In this document: positions 34,528 to 44,875 of the stretch, piece by piece
Layout: each line of letters starts with the position of its first letter
How positions within the stretch are numbered: position 1 is the first letter of the stretch
Source of the DNA: Legionella sainthelensi
GTDB taxonomy: Bacteria > Pseudomonadota > Gammaproteobacteria > Legionellales > Legionellaceae
Direction of reading: 5' to 3'
DNA length: 64,000 bases
NCBI RefSeq assembly: GCF_900637685.1
Contig: NZ_LR134388.1
Span: 1,058,501 to 1,122,500, forward strand
The notes under the pieces: model-generated
Databases searched by the model: none
Told to the model about the DNA's origin: nothing
The model's input: the letters and a program-made list of their open reading frames with translations, nothing else
Translations under genes and position numbers: made by a program

Positions 34528-36930
34528 ATGGCGATAAAAAAATCAGAATTATACTCATCACTTTGGGCAAGTTGTGATGAGCTTAGAGGCGGGATGGATG
34601 CAAGCCAATACAAAGATTATGTATTGGTATTATTGTTTATTAAGTATATCAGCGATAAGTATGCTGGTAAGCCCTATGCTCCAATTATCATTCCTGAAGG
34701 CGCAAGCTTTCAGGATATGGTTGAATTAAAAGGGAAACCGACCATTGGGGATGATATTAATAAGAAAATCATAGCGCCCCTGGAAAATGCCAATAAATTA
34801 ACGGGCATGCCTAATTTTAATGATCCTGAAAAACTAGGCAGTGGTAAGGAAATGGTAGAAAAGCTTACGAATTTGATAGCCATTTTTGAAAAACCAGAGC
34901 TTAATTTCAGTAAAAACCGTGCTGATGGAGATGATATTCTTGGGGATGCGTATGAGTATCTCATGCGTCATTTTGCAACTGAAAGTGGAAAAAGTAAGGG
35001 GCAATTCTATACGCCGTCAGAAGTCAGCCGCGTAATGGCAAAAATTATAGGTATTGATAAAGATCAAACTTCAGCAGCAACTACTGTCTATGACCCAACT
35101 TGTGGTTCAGGATCATTATTATTGAAAGTAGCTGATCATGCACCAACCAAAGTATCTCTTTATGGTCAGGAAAAAGATGCTACTACTGCTGGTTTAGCAC
35201 GAATGAATATGATTCTTCATGATAATCCTACCGCAGAAATCAAACGTGAAAATACTTTGGCTAATCCCTTATTCAAAGATGGTGATGGATTAAAAACCTT
35301 TGATTATGTTGTTGCGAATCCACCATTTAGTGATAAGCGCTGGAACAGTGGGGTCGATACAGAAAATGATCCTTATAAGCGATTTGATGATGGGGTCCCA
35401 CCAGCCAAAAATGGAGACTATGCCTACCTGTTACATATTATCCGTTCTTTAAAAAGTCGAGGAAAAGGCGCGTGTATTTTACCTCACGGCGTTTTATTTC
35501 GTGGTAATGCAGAAGCAGATATTCGAGAGGCTTTGGTTCGTAAAAGTTTAATTAAAGGCATCGTAGGTCTTCCCACCAACTTATTTTATGGTACAGGCAT
35601 TCCTGCATGTATCATCATTATTGATAAAGAAGGGGCGGCTGATCGTAAAGACATTTTTATGATAGATGCTGGCAAAGGATTTATTAAAGACGGAAATAAA
35701 AATCGCCTGAGAGAAATGGATATCCATAAAATTGTGGATGCATTTACCAAGCAATTAGAAATTGATGGTTACAGTCGATTGGTATCCATTGAAGAAATTG
35801 AAAAGAATAACTTTAACCTCAATATCCCACGTTATATCGACAGTAGTGAGCCTGAAGACTTACAAGATATAGAAGCTCATTTATTAGGTGATATACCAAA
35901 AGCCGATATTGATGCTTTAGAAAACTACTGGCAAATCTTCCCTAACTTAAAAAATACTCTATTTAAGCAGGCTACGCGAAGCGATAAATACTATACGATC
36001 AATGTTGATAAGGCAGAGATAAAAGACACTATTTATCATCATAATGAATTTACTCAATATATGGATGAGATGGCCAATGTGTTTGATGGCTGGAAGAAAA
36101 CTACAAGTGAGATTTTGAATGCATTAGAAAAAGATTTTCATCCAAAAGAGCTTATCTATCAAATCAGTGAATCACTTTTAATTACCTATGTCGGTAAACC
36201 ACTTATCAACCAATACAATGTTTATCAACATTTGATGAACTACTGGCATGAAGTCATGCAGGATGACTCTTATCTAATAGCTGCAGATGGCTGGAAAGCT
36301 TCTACTTATAGAATTATAGAAAAAAACAACAAAGGAAAGAAAGTCGATAAAGGATGGACTTGTGATTTAGTGCCTAAAAGTTTGGTTATCGAACGTTATT
36401 TTCAAAAGCAGCAACGTGTGATTAATGAGCTAAATACTACATTAGAAACAGTACAGTCCCAAAAAACGGAAATGGAAGAAGAGCATAATGTTGATGATGG
36501 TGTTTTTTTTGACTTAGATAAAATCAATAAAAATACTGTTACAGCCAAGATTAAAGAATTGAAATCAGAAGCTGATACTCAAGAGGAACAAAATATTTTA
36601 AGCCAATATCTGGAACTTTTAACACAAGAATCAAGTTTAAAAAAATCCATTAAAGAAGCTGATGCTGAGTTGGATACGTTCATATTAGATTTTTATCCTA
36701 AGTTATCTGAAGAGCAAATTAAGGAATTGGTTATTGAAGACAAATGGTTATCAACTCTCGAAAAAGATATCCATTCTGAAATGGATCGTATTAGTCAGTT
36801 GCTAACCCACCGAATAAGAGAATTAGCCGAGCGCTATGAATTGACCTTGCCGACATTAAATACACAAGTTAATGAATTAGAGCAAGCTGTGAATCAACAT
36901 CTTGAAAAGATGGGGTTTGTATGGAATTGA
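34528..36930 (+). CDS. hsdM: Type I restriction-modification methyltransferase
   Basis: 800 residues. Adenine methyltransferase motifs are visible: F-Y-T-P near 167, S-A-M-binding D-P-T-C-G-S-G-S-L near 189 and the catalytic N-P-P-F near 264. Ordinary HsdM is about 500 residues; this one has a 300-residue C-terminal helical extension with predicted coiled coil (about 620-780), as in a known longer class. It methylates DNA with HsdS. The 3' end overlaps the hsdS start by 1 to 10 bp. Confidence 0.95.
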   Translation: MAIKKSELYSSLWASCDELRGGMDASQYKDYVLVLLFIKYISDKYAGKPYAPIIIPEGASFQDMVELKGKPTIGDDINKKIIAPLENANKLTGMPNFNDPEKLGSGKEMVEKLTNLIAIFEKPELNFSKNRADGDDILGDAYEYLMRHFATESGKSKGQFYTPSEVSRVMAKIIGIDKDQTSAATTVYDPTCGSGSLLLKVADHAPTKVSLYGQEKDATTAGLARMNMILHDNPTAEIKRENTLANPLFKDGDGLKTFDYVVANPPFSDKRWNSGVDTENDPYKRFDDGVPPAKNGDYAYLLHIIRSLKSRGKGACILPHGVLFRGNAEADIREALVRKSLIKGIVGLPTNLFYGTGIPACIIIIDKEGAADRKDIFMIDAGKGFIKDGNKNRLREMDIHKIVDAFTKQLEIDGYSRLVSIEEIEKNNFNLNIPRYIDSSEPEDLQDIEAHLLGDIPKADIDALENYWQIFPNLKNTLFKQATRSDKYYTINVDKAEIKDTIYHHNEFTQYMDEMANVFDGWKKTTSEILNALEKDFHPKELIYQISESLLITYVGKPLINQYNVYQHLMNYWHEVMQDDSYLIAADGWKASTYRIIEKNNKGKKVDKGWTCDLVPKSLVIERYFQKQQRVINELNTTLETVQSQKTEMEEEHNVDDGVFFDLDKINKNTVTAKIKELKSEADTQEEQNILSQYLELLTQESSLKKSIKEADAELDTFILDFYPKLSEEQIKELVIEDKWLSTLEKDIHSEMDRISQLLTHRIRELAERYELTLPTLNTQVNELEQAVNQHLEKMGFVWN

Positions 36931-38165
36931 TGGGAAATTTTAAACAAACTGAATTGGGTTTAATACCTGAAAATTGGGAGCTAAAGACATTCAAAGATAT
37001 TTGTTTTGTAAACCAAGGATTACAGATCCCAATTGAGAAAAGAAAAAAACACCCAAGTTTATTTTCAAAAGTTTATATTACAATTGAATACCTTAATAAA
37101 GCAAAAGAAGTTGAATATATAGAAGAATTTAGTCCATCAGTTTGTTGTAGTGAGAATGATATCTTAATGACTAGAACCGGCAATACTGGTATAGTAATTA
37201 CTGATGTTACCGGGGTATTTCATAATAATTTTTTCAAAATCAATTATGATAAGAAAATAATTATTAAAGAATTCCTAGTTTATTATTTAAAGCAAGATAA
37301 AATCAAAAGGATTATTTTAAATAAAGCTGGAACTAGTACCATTCCAGATTTAAACCACAAAGATTTTTATTCATTACCAATTTCCTTGCCTCCTACTAAA
37401 GCGGAACAATCCGCTATAGCCAAAGTCTTAAGCGATGCAGATGCATGGATACAATCCCTTACCCAATTAATCGCCAAAAAACGCCAAATCAAACAAGGTG
37501 CTATGCAAGCTCTGTTGACTGGAAAAATACGTATACCAGGATTTAAAAACTTTAAAAACCATAAAAAAACTGCTTTTGGTACTATCCCCGATGATTGGGA
37601 AATCCATACAATAGGTGATTTCATAGAGTTTCAAGGTGGCTCCCAACCTAATAAGAATGTTTTTTCTTTAAATAAAAAAGAAGGATATATAAGACTGATT
37701 CAAATACGTGATTACAAAACGGATAAATATAAAACCTATATACCATATTCACTAGCGCGTAGATTTTGTGACGAATCTGATATCATGATTGGAAGATATG
37801 GCCCCCCTGTTTTCCAGATACTAAAGGGAATCAAAGGTGCTTATAATGTTGCTTTAATAAAGGCAATCCCAAGTGGAAGAGTAGATAAAAATTATGCCTA
37901 TTATTATTTAAAACAAGAAAAATTGTTTTCATTTATAGAAAAACTATCACAACGTTCTTCAGGACAAACTGGCGTTGACCTAAAGGAACTTAAAAACTAC
38001 CCTCTGATTATCCCACCAACTATCAATGAACAAAAATCCATAGCCTCTCTTCTCGTTAGCATGGATAAAGAAATTACTGAGTTAGAAATTAAACTTAATA
38101 AAGCTAAACAAATCAAACAAGGAATGATGCAAAATCTATTAACCGGAAGGATACGATTGATATGA
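36921..38165 (+). CDS. hsdS: Type I restriction-modification specificity subunit
   Basis: 414 residues with two target-recognition domains (about 1-150 and 205-365). They are separated and closed by repeated helical spacers (S-A-I-A-K-V-L-S-D-A-D near 166; K-S-I-A-S-L-L-V-S-M-D near 373). Both spacers end in a K-Q-G-x-M-Q-x-L-L-T-G repeat. The protein sets the bipartite DNA target of HsdM and HsdR. An ATG at 36930 (M-G-N-F-K-Q) is an equally good start, just at hsdM's stop. The stop overlaps hsdR by 4 bp. Confidence 0.95.
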   Translation: MELMGNFKQTELGLIPENWELKTFKDICFVNQGLQIPIEKRKKHPSLFSKVYITIEYLNKAKEVEYIEEFSPSVCCSENDILMTRTGNTGIVITDVTGVFHNNFFKINYDKKIIIKEFLVYYLKQDKIKRIILNKAGTSTIPDLNHKDFYSLPISLPPTKAEQSAIAKVLSDADAWIQSLTQLIAKKRQIKQGAMQALLTGKIRIPGFKNFKNHKKTAFGTIPDDWEIHTIGDFIEFQGGSQPNKNVFSLNKKEGYIRLIQIRDYKTDKYKTYIPYSLARRFCDESDIMIGRYGPPVFQILKGIKGAYNVALIKAIPSGRVDKNYAYYYLKQEKLFSFIEKLSQRSSGQTGVDLKELKNYPLIIPPTINEQKSIASLLVSMDKEITELEIKLNKAKQIKQGMMQNLLTGRIRLI

Positions 38166-41161
38166 TTCAAACGGTAAACAAGCCTGAACGAATAACTCAA
38201 CAACGAGTCGTAAACTTATTGAAGGATGAACTCGGATATACCTATTTGGGAAATTTGATTGATAAAGCTGATAACAGCAATATTGAAGTACCTTTACTAA
38301 GCCGCTATTTAACACAAAAAGGCTATAGCACAGATCATATCAGTAAGGCTCTCGATAAATTACAGTCTACAGCAAATAGCCATGCACATAACTTATATAA
38401 CAATAATAAAAATGTATATGAGCTATTGCGCTATGGAGTCCCTGTAAAAATTGAGGTTGGTTTACCAACAGATACTGTACACCTAATCGACTGGTTGCAT
38501 CCTGAAAGCAATGATTTCTATGTTGCTGAAGAAGTCACGGTATTTGGTAATAAAGAAAAGCGCCCAGATGTCGTTTTATACGTTAATGGTATTGCTCTAG
38601 CAGTACTTGAACTTAAGAATAGTAGGATCTCCATTGGTGATGGTATTCGTCAATCTTTGGTGAATCAAAAACCTGAATTTATTGGCTCTTTTTTCTCAAC
38701 AGTCCAATTTATCTTTGCTGGCAACGATTCAGAAGGTTTGAAATATGGAGCCATTGGTACTAGAGACAAGTATTTTCTTGAATGGAAGGAAGATAAAGCC
38801 GACAACAAAGGTTATAAGTTAGACAAATATTTAAGCAAAATTTGTAATAAACAGCGTTTCATTGAAATTATTTATGATTTTGTACTGTTTGATGGCGGAG
38901 TAAAAAAACTACCTAGAGTGCATCAATATTTTGGAATAAAAACCGCTCAAGAGCATATTCGCCGAAAAGAAGGTGGAATTATATGGCATACACAAGGTAG
39001 TGGTAAAAGTATTGTTATGGTGCTTTTGGCTAAATGGATATTAGAAAATAATCCCCATGCTCGGGTTGCCATCATCACTGATCGTGATGAATTAGATAAA
39101 CAAATTGAAGCTGTTTTTACCGACGCTAATGAAAAAATCTATCGCACCAGCAGTGGTCGAGATTTGATGGAGCATTTGGGACAAGCAACCCCTCGTTTGT
39201 TATGTTCATTAATTCATAAGTTTGGTAAGCGTGATGTTGATAATTTTGAAAAGTTTATTAAAGAATTAGAGACTCAACCTAGCCATGCTGTTGGTGAGTT
39301 ATTTGTTTTTGTGGATGAATGTCATCGAACACAAAGCGGTAAACTACATCGCGTCATGAAAGCAATGATGCCTGATGCTGTATTTATCGGTTTTACCGGA
39401 ACACCCTTATTGAAAAAAGATAAAGCCACTTCACTAGAGGTATTTGGAAAATATATTCATACTTATAAGTTTAATGAAGCAGTTGAAGATGGTGTTGTTC
39501 TAGATCTCATCTATGAAGCGCGAGATATCGATCAACGTTTGAGTTCTCAACAACGGGTTGATGATTGGTTTAGAGTCAAAACAAAAGGATTAAATGAGTT
39601 TCAACAGGCCGCCCTTAAAAAGAAATGGAGCACGATGCAAAATGTATTAAGTAGTCGTCCTCGTATGGAAAAGGTTGTTGCTGATATCGTCTTTGATTTT
39701 AGTGTAAAGCGTCGTTTGAATTCTGAGCGAGGCAATGCCATTTTAGTTGCATCCAGTATCTATGAAGCCTGTCGATATTATGAAATGTTTCAAAACCCTA
39801 ATACTGGTTTGAGAGGAAAATGTGCTGTTGTTACCTCCTATAATCCCCAAAGCAAAGACATTACCACTGAAGAAACTGGTGCAAATACAGAAAGTGATAA
39901 GCAGTACATTTTCAATACTTATGAAAAGTTGCTTGAAAGCGTTAAGCCAAGAGCAGGTAAAAGTAAAACTGAAACTTATGAAGATGCTGTAAAGAAGTTA
40001 TTTAAAGATGAACCTGCCAATATGAAATTATTGATTGTTGTCGATAAACTTTTGACAGGCTTTGATGCCCCAAGTTGCACTTATCTTTATATTGACAAAT
40101 CGATGCAAGACCATGGTTTATTTCAAGCTATATGCCGAGTCAATCGATTAGATGGTAGTGATAAGGATTATGGTTACATTGTTGATTACAAAGATTTATT
40201 TCCAAAAGTGGAAAATGCAATCTCAGTATATACTTCTGAACTGGAATATGATGGGTTTGAGTCAGAAGACTGTGATATTTTATTAAAAGAGCGATTAAAA
40301 GTTGGTAGAGAGAAACTTGATACCTCTTTAGAAACTTTAGAAATGCTTTGTGAAGATGTTAAACCTCCCAAAAGTGATCTGGAATATATCCATTATTTTT
40401 GTGGAAATACTGAAATTCCTGAAGATTTAAAATCTCGAGAACCGCTCCGATCCGCTTTATATAAGGCAACAGTCTCATTTATTAGAGCTTATGCCAATAT
40501 TGCTGATCAGTTAGAAGAAGCCGGTTATAGTGGAAGTGAAATCCAGCATATAAAACAACGTATAGATTTTTATGTAAAACTACGTGAGGTGATTCGTAGA
40601 GCAAGTAATGAAACACTGGATTTAAAATCTTATGAAGCTGATATGCGCCATCTTTTGGATTGTTATATACAAGCAGAGGATTCAGTTGTGATTTCCCCAT
40701 TTGGCGATACACCTTTAATTGATATTATTGTTAAAGCAGGTATTGATGAAGCAGTTGATTCTATTCCTGAAGGACTTAAGGGAAATAAAGAGGCTGTTGC
40801 AGAAGTCATAGAGAATAACGTACGTAGTATAATTACAAGGGAACATCTGCTCGATCCTGCCTATTTTGAACGGATGTCAAAACTACTTGATGAGTTAATA
40901 AAGCTAAGACGTGAAAAGGCCATTGCTTATAAAAAATATTTAGAAGAAATCGCAGAACTTGCAAGAAAAGTAGCAACGGGTCAGGCAGATAATACTCCTT
41001 CAAGCATGGATACCCCTGCTAAAAGAGCCTTATACAACAACCTTGATAACGATGAATCACTTGCTCTGCAAATTGATGCTGCTGTCAGAGTTAGTAAAAG
41101 TGATGGCTGGCGTGACAATATAGCTAAAGAAAATGAAATTAAAAAGCTGTTTGGAAAATAG
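38162..41161 (+). CDS. hsdR: Type I restriction endonuclease/translocase, C-terminus possibly shifted
   Basis: 999 residues. PD-(D/E)xK nuclease: R-P-D-V-V-L-Y then L-A-V-L-E-L-K-N near 140-165. Translocase: H-T-Q-G-S-G-K-S near 277 and V-F-V-D-E-C-H-R near 383. The frame ends G-K-stop at 41161. In the next frame V-Q-D-E-D-E-V-E-R-I-F-K-I-I-F-E-Q-E-E-Y runs to a stop at 41221-41223, the usual HsdR tail. One extra A in the run at 41155-41158 would join them and end the gene just before the next ATG. Confidence 0.93.
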   Translation: MIQTVNKPERITQQRVVNLLKDELGYTYLGNLIDKADNSNIEVPLLSRYLTQKGYSTDHISKALDKLQSTANSHAHNLYNNNKNVYELLRYGVPVKIEVGLPTDTVHLIDWLHPESNDFYVAEEVTVFGNKEKRPDVVLYVNGIALAVLELKNSRISIGDGIRQSLVNQKPEFIGSFFSTVQFIFAGNDSEGLKYGAIGTRDKYFLEWKEDKADNKGYKLDKYLSKICNKQRFIEIIYDFVLFDGGVKKLPRVHQYFGIKTAQEHIRRKEGGIIWHTQGSGKSIVMVLLAKWILENNPHARVAIITDRDELDKQIEAVFTDANEKIYRTSSGRDLMEHLGQATPRLLCSLIHKFGKRDVDNFEKFIKELETQPSHAVGELFVFVDECHRTQSGKLHRVMKAMMPDAVFIGFTGTPLLKKDKATSLEVFGKYIHTYKFNEAVEDGVVLDLIYEARDIDQRLSSQQRVDDWFRVKTKGLNEFQQAALKKKWSTMQNVLSSRPRMEKVVADIVFDFSVKRRLNSERGNAILVASSIYEACRYYEMFQNPNTGLRGKCAVVTSYNPQSKDITTEETGANTESDKQYIFNTYEKLLESVKPRAGKSKTETYEDAVKKLFKDEPANMKLLIVVDKLLTGFDAPSCTYLYIDKSMQDHGLFQAICRVNRLDGSDKDYGYIVDYKDLFPKVENAISVYTSELEYDGFESEDCDILLKERLKVGREKLDTSLETLEMLCEDVKPPKSDLEYIHYFCGNTEIPEDLKSREPLRSALYKATVSFIRAYANIADQLEEAGYSGSEIQHIKQRIDFYVKLREVIRRASNETLDLKSYEADMRHLLDCYIQAEDSVVISPFGDTPLIDIIVKAGIDEAVDSIPEGLKGNKEAVAEVIENNVRSIITREHLLDPAYFERMSKLLDELIKLRREKAIAYKKYLEEIAELARKVATGQADNTPSSMDTPAKRALYNNLDNDESLALQIDAAVRVSKSDGWRDNIAKENEIKKLFGK

Positions 41162-41223
41162 TACAAGATGAGGATGAAGTTGAAAGGATATTCAAAATAA
41201 TCTTTGAACAGGAAGAATATTAA

Positions 41224-41937
41224 ATGACGGATTTGATAATAAACGATATGGATGTTGAAGTGGTTCAGAAGAATATTAAAAATGTTCATTTAAGTGTAAA
41301 TCCCCCCATTGGCCATGTTCGGGTCTCTGCTCCAGAGCAGATGCCCCTTGATGCAATTAAAGCTTATGTACTTTCTAAACTAAATTGGATTAGAAAGCAG
41401 CAAAATAAATATCAATCACAAAAACGTGAGACTCGGAGAGAATATATTGAAAAGGAAACCCACTACTATAATGGCAAGAGTTACTTACTAAAAGTTACCG
41501 AGTTGGATTCTTCTCCGAAAGTAAAGTTGCACCATTCTCAGATTGAGTTAGAAGTTCGCCCCGGCTCAAGCAGAGAAATGAAACAAGAGACTTTAGAGAG
41601 GTGGTACAGGCATCAATTAAAATTAAAACTTGCCGAGCTCATACCTTTGTGGGAAAAAAAACTCAATGTTTCAGTTTCATCATTCATTGTTCGTAAGATG
41701 AAGACAAAATGGGGAAGTTGCTCACCTCAAAAAGGTACTATTAGAATTAATCTCGAGCTAGCAAAAAAGCCAGTTGAATTCCTCGAATATATTGTTGTTC
41801 ATGAGATGGTTCATCTAATAGAGCCATCTCATAACAACCATTTTATAAATTTGATGGACAACTATTTACCCAAATGGCGGTTTTACCGGGATGAGCTTAA
41901 TCAACTTCCCACTTGTTATGCAGACTGGAAAAGTTAA
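41224..41937 (+). CDS. YgjP/M48-type metallopeptidase-like protein
   Basis: 237 residues. The zinc motif V-V-H-E-M-V-H-L near 193 is followed by H-N-N-H-F, giving H-E-x-x-H plus a distal His. Upstream K-T-K-W-G-S-C-S near 160 is the family's other mark (YgjP-like, formerly DUF45). Such genes often trail type I restriction operons, as here (ATG directly after the inferred end of hsdR). Its contribution to restriction is unproven. Confidence 0.88.
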   Translation: MTDLIINDMDVEVVQKNIKNVHLSVNPPIGHVRVSAPEQMPLDAIKAYVLSKLNWIRKQQNKYQSQKRETRREYIEKETHYYNGKSYLLKVTELDSSPKVKLHHSQIELEVRPGSSREMKQETLERWYRHQLKLKLAELIPLWEKKLNVSVSSFIVRKMKTKWGSCSPQKGTIRINLELAKKPVEFLEYIVVHEMVHLIEPSHNNHFINLMDNYLPKWRFYRDELNQLPTCYADWKS

Positions 41938-41984
41938 TCAAAAATCGTATACGTTTTTTATTATCCATTCACTCACACGCAACC

Positions 41985-43276
41985 TTAGTTTGATACATTC
42001 TTAAATACTAATGCAGAGGTTGCGGCATTCCTTTTTAAAAACATACAGATTATGGCTGCGAAGACAAGAATAAATACCAGCCATGATGGTGATGAAGCAA
42101 TGCTTGTTTTTTTGACCAAAATTAACGAAATCAATGGTGCTAATCCAGCTGATAAACTAGCGGCTGTTGAGTACAAAATTGACAAAACAGTACAGCGTAA
42201 TTTAATAGGAAACATCTCTGATAATATTACTGGAACCGTTGCATAATAAGCCCCTGCTGGAATTGCAATTAATGTCTGTCCTAGTAAAAGATTAAAAATA
42301 TCATGATTAGACAGTGCATAAAAAAATGGCTGAGAAAGGATTAAGAAACCAAAACTAGCAAAGATAACAATTTTTCTCGATTGATTTTATCAGATAATTT
42401 TCCAACTAAAGGAAATACTGCCAATAAAACAACTAATGATAATATGTTCGACAGGATAATTTCATGATCTTGAAAATTTCCATATAAATGAGCTTGCATA
42501 GGACCATAAATGTAAATCTGGAAAGTAGTTGTTACCCCTAAGCAACTTAAAACGAATACATATAGGGATTGAATTTTATTATTTTTGATAAAGTTGATGG
42601 ATTCTGAAAACAAGCTCTTAAATTTCGGTTTTGGTCTTTCTGCATAGTACATAATATATTCCATACTTTCAGGAATACATAAACGAATGTATAAACCAAT
42701 GGAAGAACCCAATAGCGCAAGAACAAAGGGTACACGCCAGATTAGCCAATCGTGTTCAGGATAGTGAGTGGTGAAATAAGTAACTATCAATGCTACCATT
42801 GAAGCCACCAGCATACCTGACATGGCTCCAAAGGAAGCCCAGCTACCTGAATATCCTTTTTTTGATGTTTCTGCATTCTCAACCAGGTATGCTGAGGAAT
42901 TCAGATATTCTGCACCGCAGGAAAAGCTCTGGATAATTCTTAGTACTAATAAAGTAATAACTGAAAAAACACCTATAGTACTGTGAGGAGGGATGAATCC
43001 AATAAATGTAGTTGATACACCCATTGATAGTATTGAGCCTGCCAGGATAATTTTTCTACCATAAATATCAGATAGTAAACCCATAATCATAGCCCCTATA
43101 GGCCTGGCTAAGTATCCAGCAAAGAAGGTAAGAAATACTAGAAATAAACCTTTTGAAGCATCACCAATCAAGTATTTGGCAATGTAGACTGAGAGTAGAC
43201 CACAAATAGCCATATCAAAAGACTCTATTAAATTACCTAAAGTGCCTGCCAGTATGATTCGGGTTTGGTGTTTCAT
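41985..43276 (-). pseudogene. MFS transporter (ProP-like) interrupted by a one-base shift
   Basis: The first 311 residues (43276 to 42341) read as an MFS metabolite/H+ symporter: start F-D-M-A-I-C-G-L-L near 20, G-A-M-I-M-G-L-L-S-D-I-Y-G-R-K-I near 60 (loop 2-3 motif), eight helices. At an A5 run the frame shifts. The other frame continues I-V-I-F-A-S-F-G-F-L-I-L-S through P-A-G-A-Y-Y-A and E-M-F-P-I-K-L-R to a stop at 41985. Adding one A restores about 430 residues, a normal size. Substrate unknown; it follows def by 4 bp. Confidence 0.85.
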
Positions 43277-43280
43277 CCTA

Positions 43281-43799
43281 TTATCCTTTGCTTTGCATTT
43301 CCGATAAGGTAGTGAGTGATTCTTGATCTTCCACTCGGTCTAAAAATAAAAATCCATCCAGGTGATCAATTTCATGCTGAAGAATACGGGCTTCTAAGCC
43401 GGAAGCTTTTTTGGTAATTCTATTTCCATCCATATCAAAGCCGGAATATTCAATTTCCATGGCTCTTGGAACCTCGCCCATTATTTCGCCGCAATTAAGG
43501 CAACCCTCATGACCAGTTTGAATTTCCTTAGATAGGATCTTTAAGGAAGGATTAATTAAAGCTGTATCAGGAATAGGGTATTCAGGTTTTCTCCGTTTGG
43601 TATACGCAGTACTAAATACAATAACACGTTTACTGATCCCAATTTGGGGTGCAGCCACACCCACAGCACCTTTGTCAGCCATGATGCCGAACATGGTCTT
43701 AATCAATTCTTTTAACCAGCTGCTACCAAATTCTGATTCAGCGATTGGCTCAGCGGTTTGTCGTAATATGGGATCATCTTTATCCAGGAGTATGTTCAT
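43281..43799 (-). CDS. def: Peptide deformylase
   Basis: 172 residues with all three catalytic motifs: G-V-A-A-P-Q-I-G (near 47), E-G-C-L-N-C-G (near 95, zinc Cys) and L-Q-H-E-I-D-H-L-D-G (near 138, zinc His and Glu). It removes formyl groups from new proteins. As an extra copy on a mobile element next to an MFS exporter and regulators, it could give tolerance to deformylase-inhibiting natural products; that is inference. It overlaps the upstream gene by 20 bp. Confidence 0.95.
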   Translation of the reverse strand: MNILLDKDDPILRQTAEPIAESEFGSSWLKELIKTMFGIMADKGAVGVAAPQIGISKRVIVFSTAYTKRRKPEYPIPDTALINPSLKILSKEIQTGHEGCLNCGEIMGEVPRAMEIEYSGFDMDGNRITKKASGLEARILQHEIDHLDGFLFLDRVEDQESLTTLSEMQSKG

Positions 43800-44394
43800 A
43801 GGTCACCTGATTGTTAATTATTAATTCCAGTTTGGGCTTAGCTATCGTGTAAGGCTGTTTGTCAGGAAAGGTTAAATAGTCTTGAATTTGTCTTAACGCA
43901 TATTTCCCCATGGCCACTAGTTTTTCACAATGGGTTGAGATTTTATTTTGGATGCAAGGAGTTATCCGTTTTAGTCCGAAAGAAAAGACAGCTTTATAAG
44001 AATCATATTCAGTCGGAATGGAAATGCCAGTAATAAGTCCTGGCTCTATTTGCTTGTATTGTTTGATTACCTCTATACATCCCATATGAGGAAGTTCGCT
44101 CCATAGTTTAGGCTTATCCTGGCTAAAAAAGCTGGATTGATAGCAGCCGTCAAGCAGCCAAAGGTTCTTCTCAATTAAATTCTGTTCTATGGATGGTTTA
44201 GAGGATAGGAAAAAGATTTGGCCTGTTTGGTTAATAAGAGCAATCGAAATGTAGTCTGTTTCTACTTGCCCTAGTACATCAGAGAACACCTTGCGCATGG
44301 GGACAAAGTGTTCAAAGAGAAATTCTTTGGCTTTGGGGTGAAGCGTTACTTCCACAGCTGTTACATCCTTATTTACAAACTTCTTAAACTGCAT
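43780..44394 (-). CDS. Putative sensor protein in a regulator operon
   Basis: 204 residues from the ATG at 44394, inside the 3' end of the upstream regulator gene (11-bp overlap). It has E-H-F-V-P-M-R-K-V-F-S-D near 30, a beta-sheet middle (I-S-I-A-L-I-N-Q-T-G-Q-I-F-F-L) and no helix-turn-helix. The pattern recalls the ligand-binding half of LuxR/PAS-like Legionella regulators, but I cannot assign a family. Operon order: repressor, this, def, MFS. Confidence 0.6.
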   Translation of the reverse strand: MQFKKFVNKDVTAVEVTLHPKAKEFLFEHFVPMRKVFSDVLGQVETDYISIALINQTGQIFFLSSKPSIEQNLIEKNLWLLDGCYQSSFFSQDKPKLWSELPHMGCIEVIKQYKQIEPGLITGISIPTEYDSYKAVFSFGLKRITPCIQNKISTHCEKLVAMGKYALRQIQDYLTFPDKQPYTIAKPKLELIINNQVTYEHTPG

Positions 44395-44875
44395 GACTAT
44401 GTTTTTTTCTATTTTCCTCATAGGAAGAAATTGAGCCAAGAGCCAAGTCAATGATTTTTAGTAAATTATTCTCCGAAGTGTCAATTGCTTTGACTTCTTT
44501 GATCAATCCTAACACAAAATCGGCGTAATCGTCATTATTCCCATGTGAGGCAGGGTATAAATGATGGCTTTGTTTCAAGATGTAATGAAGCAGTGTTTCA
44601 TCGACTTCATTCTTCTTTGGCATGGCATGTCCTTCTTCACCAAAGAGTAACCAGCCAGGATTTATTTGAAGATGAAAAGCTAGTTGCTTCACTTTTTCAT
44701 AGTCTGGTAAAGCATCTCCTCTTATGTAACGGCGGCATATTTGTTCAGATGCACCAGTAAACTCAGCCAGGGTCTTAATGCAGATCCCATTTGGTGATCG
44801 AGAGGCTGTATATCCTCTATCTTTGAGGGTGCTAATCAAGCGGTTGGCAAACGATTGATAGGGTCCCTTACTCAT
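44384..44875 (-). CDS. Helix-turn-helix regulator
   Basis: 163 residues from the ATG at 44875. The longer frame from 44941 starts in AT-rich leader. M-S-K-G-P-Y-Q-S-F-A-N-R-L precedes a helix-turn-helix about 30-62 (L-A-E-F-T-G-A-S-E-Q-I-C-R-R-Y-I-R-G) and L-Q-I-N-P-G-W-L-L-F-G-E-E, typical of phage-repressor-like Cro/C1 proteins. The following 80 residues are acidic and could bind a partner. It heads the sensor-def-MFS set. The ATATCAT-type repeats upstream at 44915-44945 may be its operators. Confidence 0.75.
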   Translation of the reverse strand: MSKGPYQSFANRLISTLKDRGYTASRSPNGICIKTLAEFTGASEQICRRYIRGDALPDYEKVKQLAFHLQINPGWLLFGEEGHAMPKKNEVDETLLHYILKQSHHLYPASHGNNDDYADFVLGLIKEVKAIDTSENNLLKIIDLALGSISSYEENRKKHSHAV

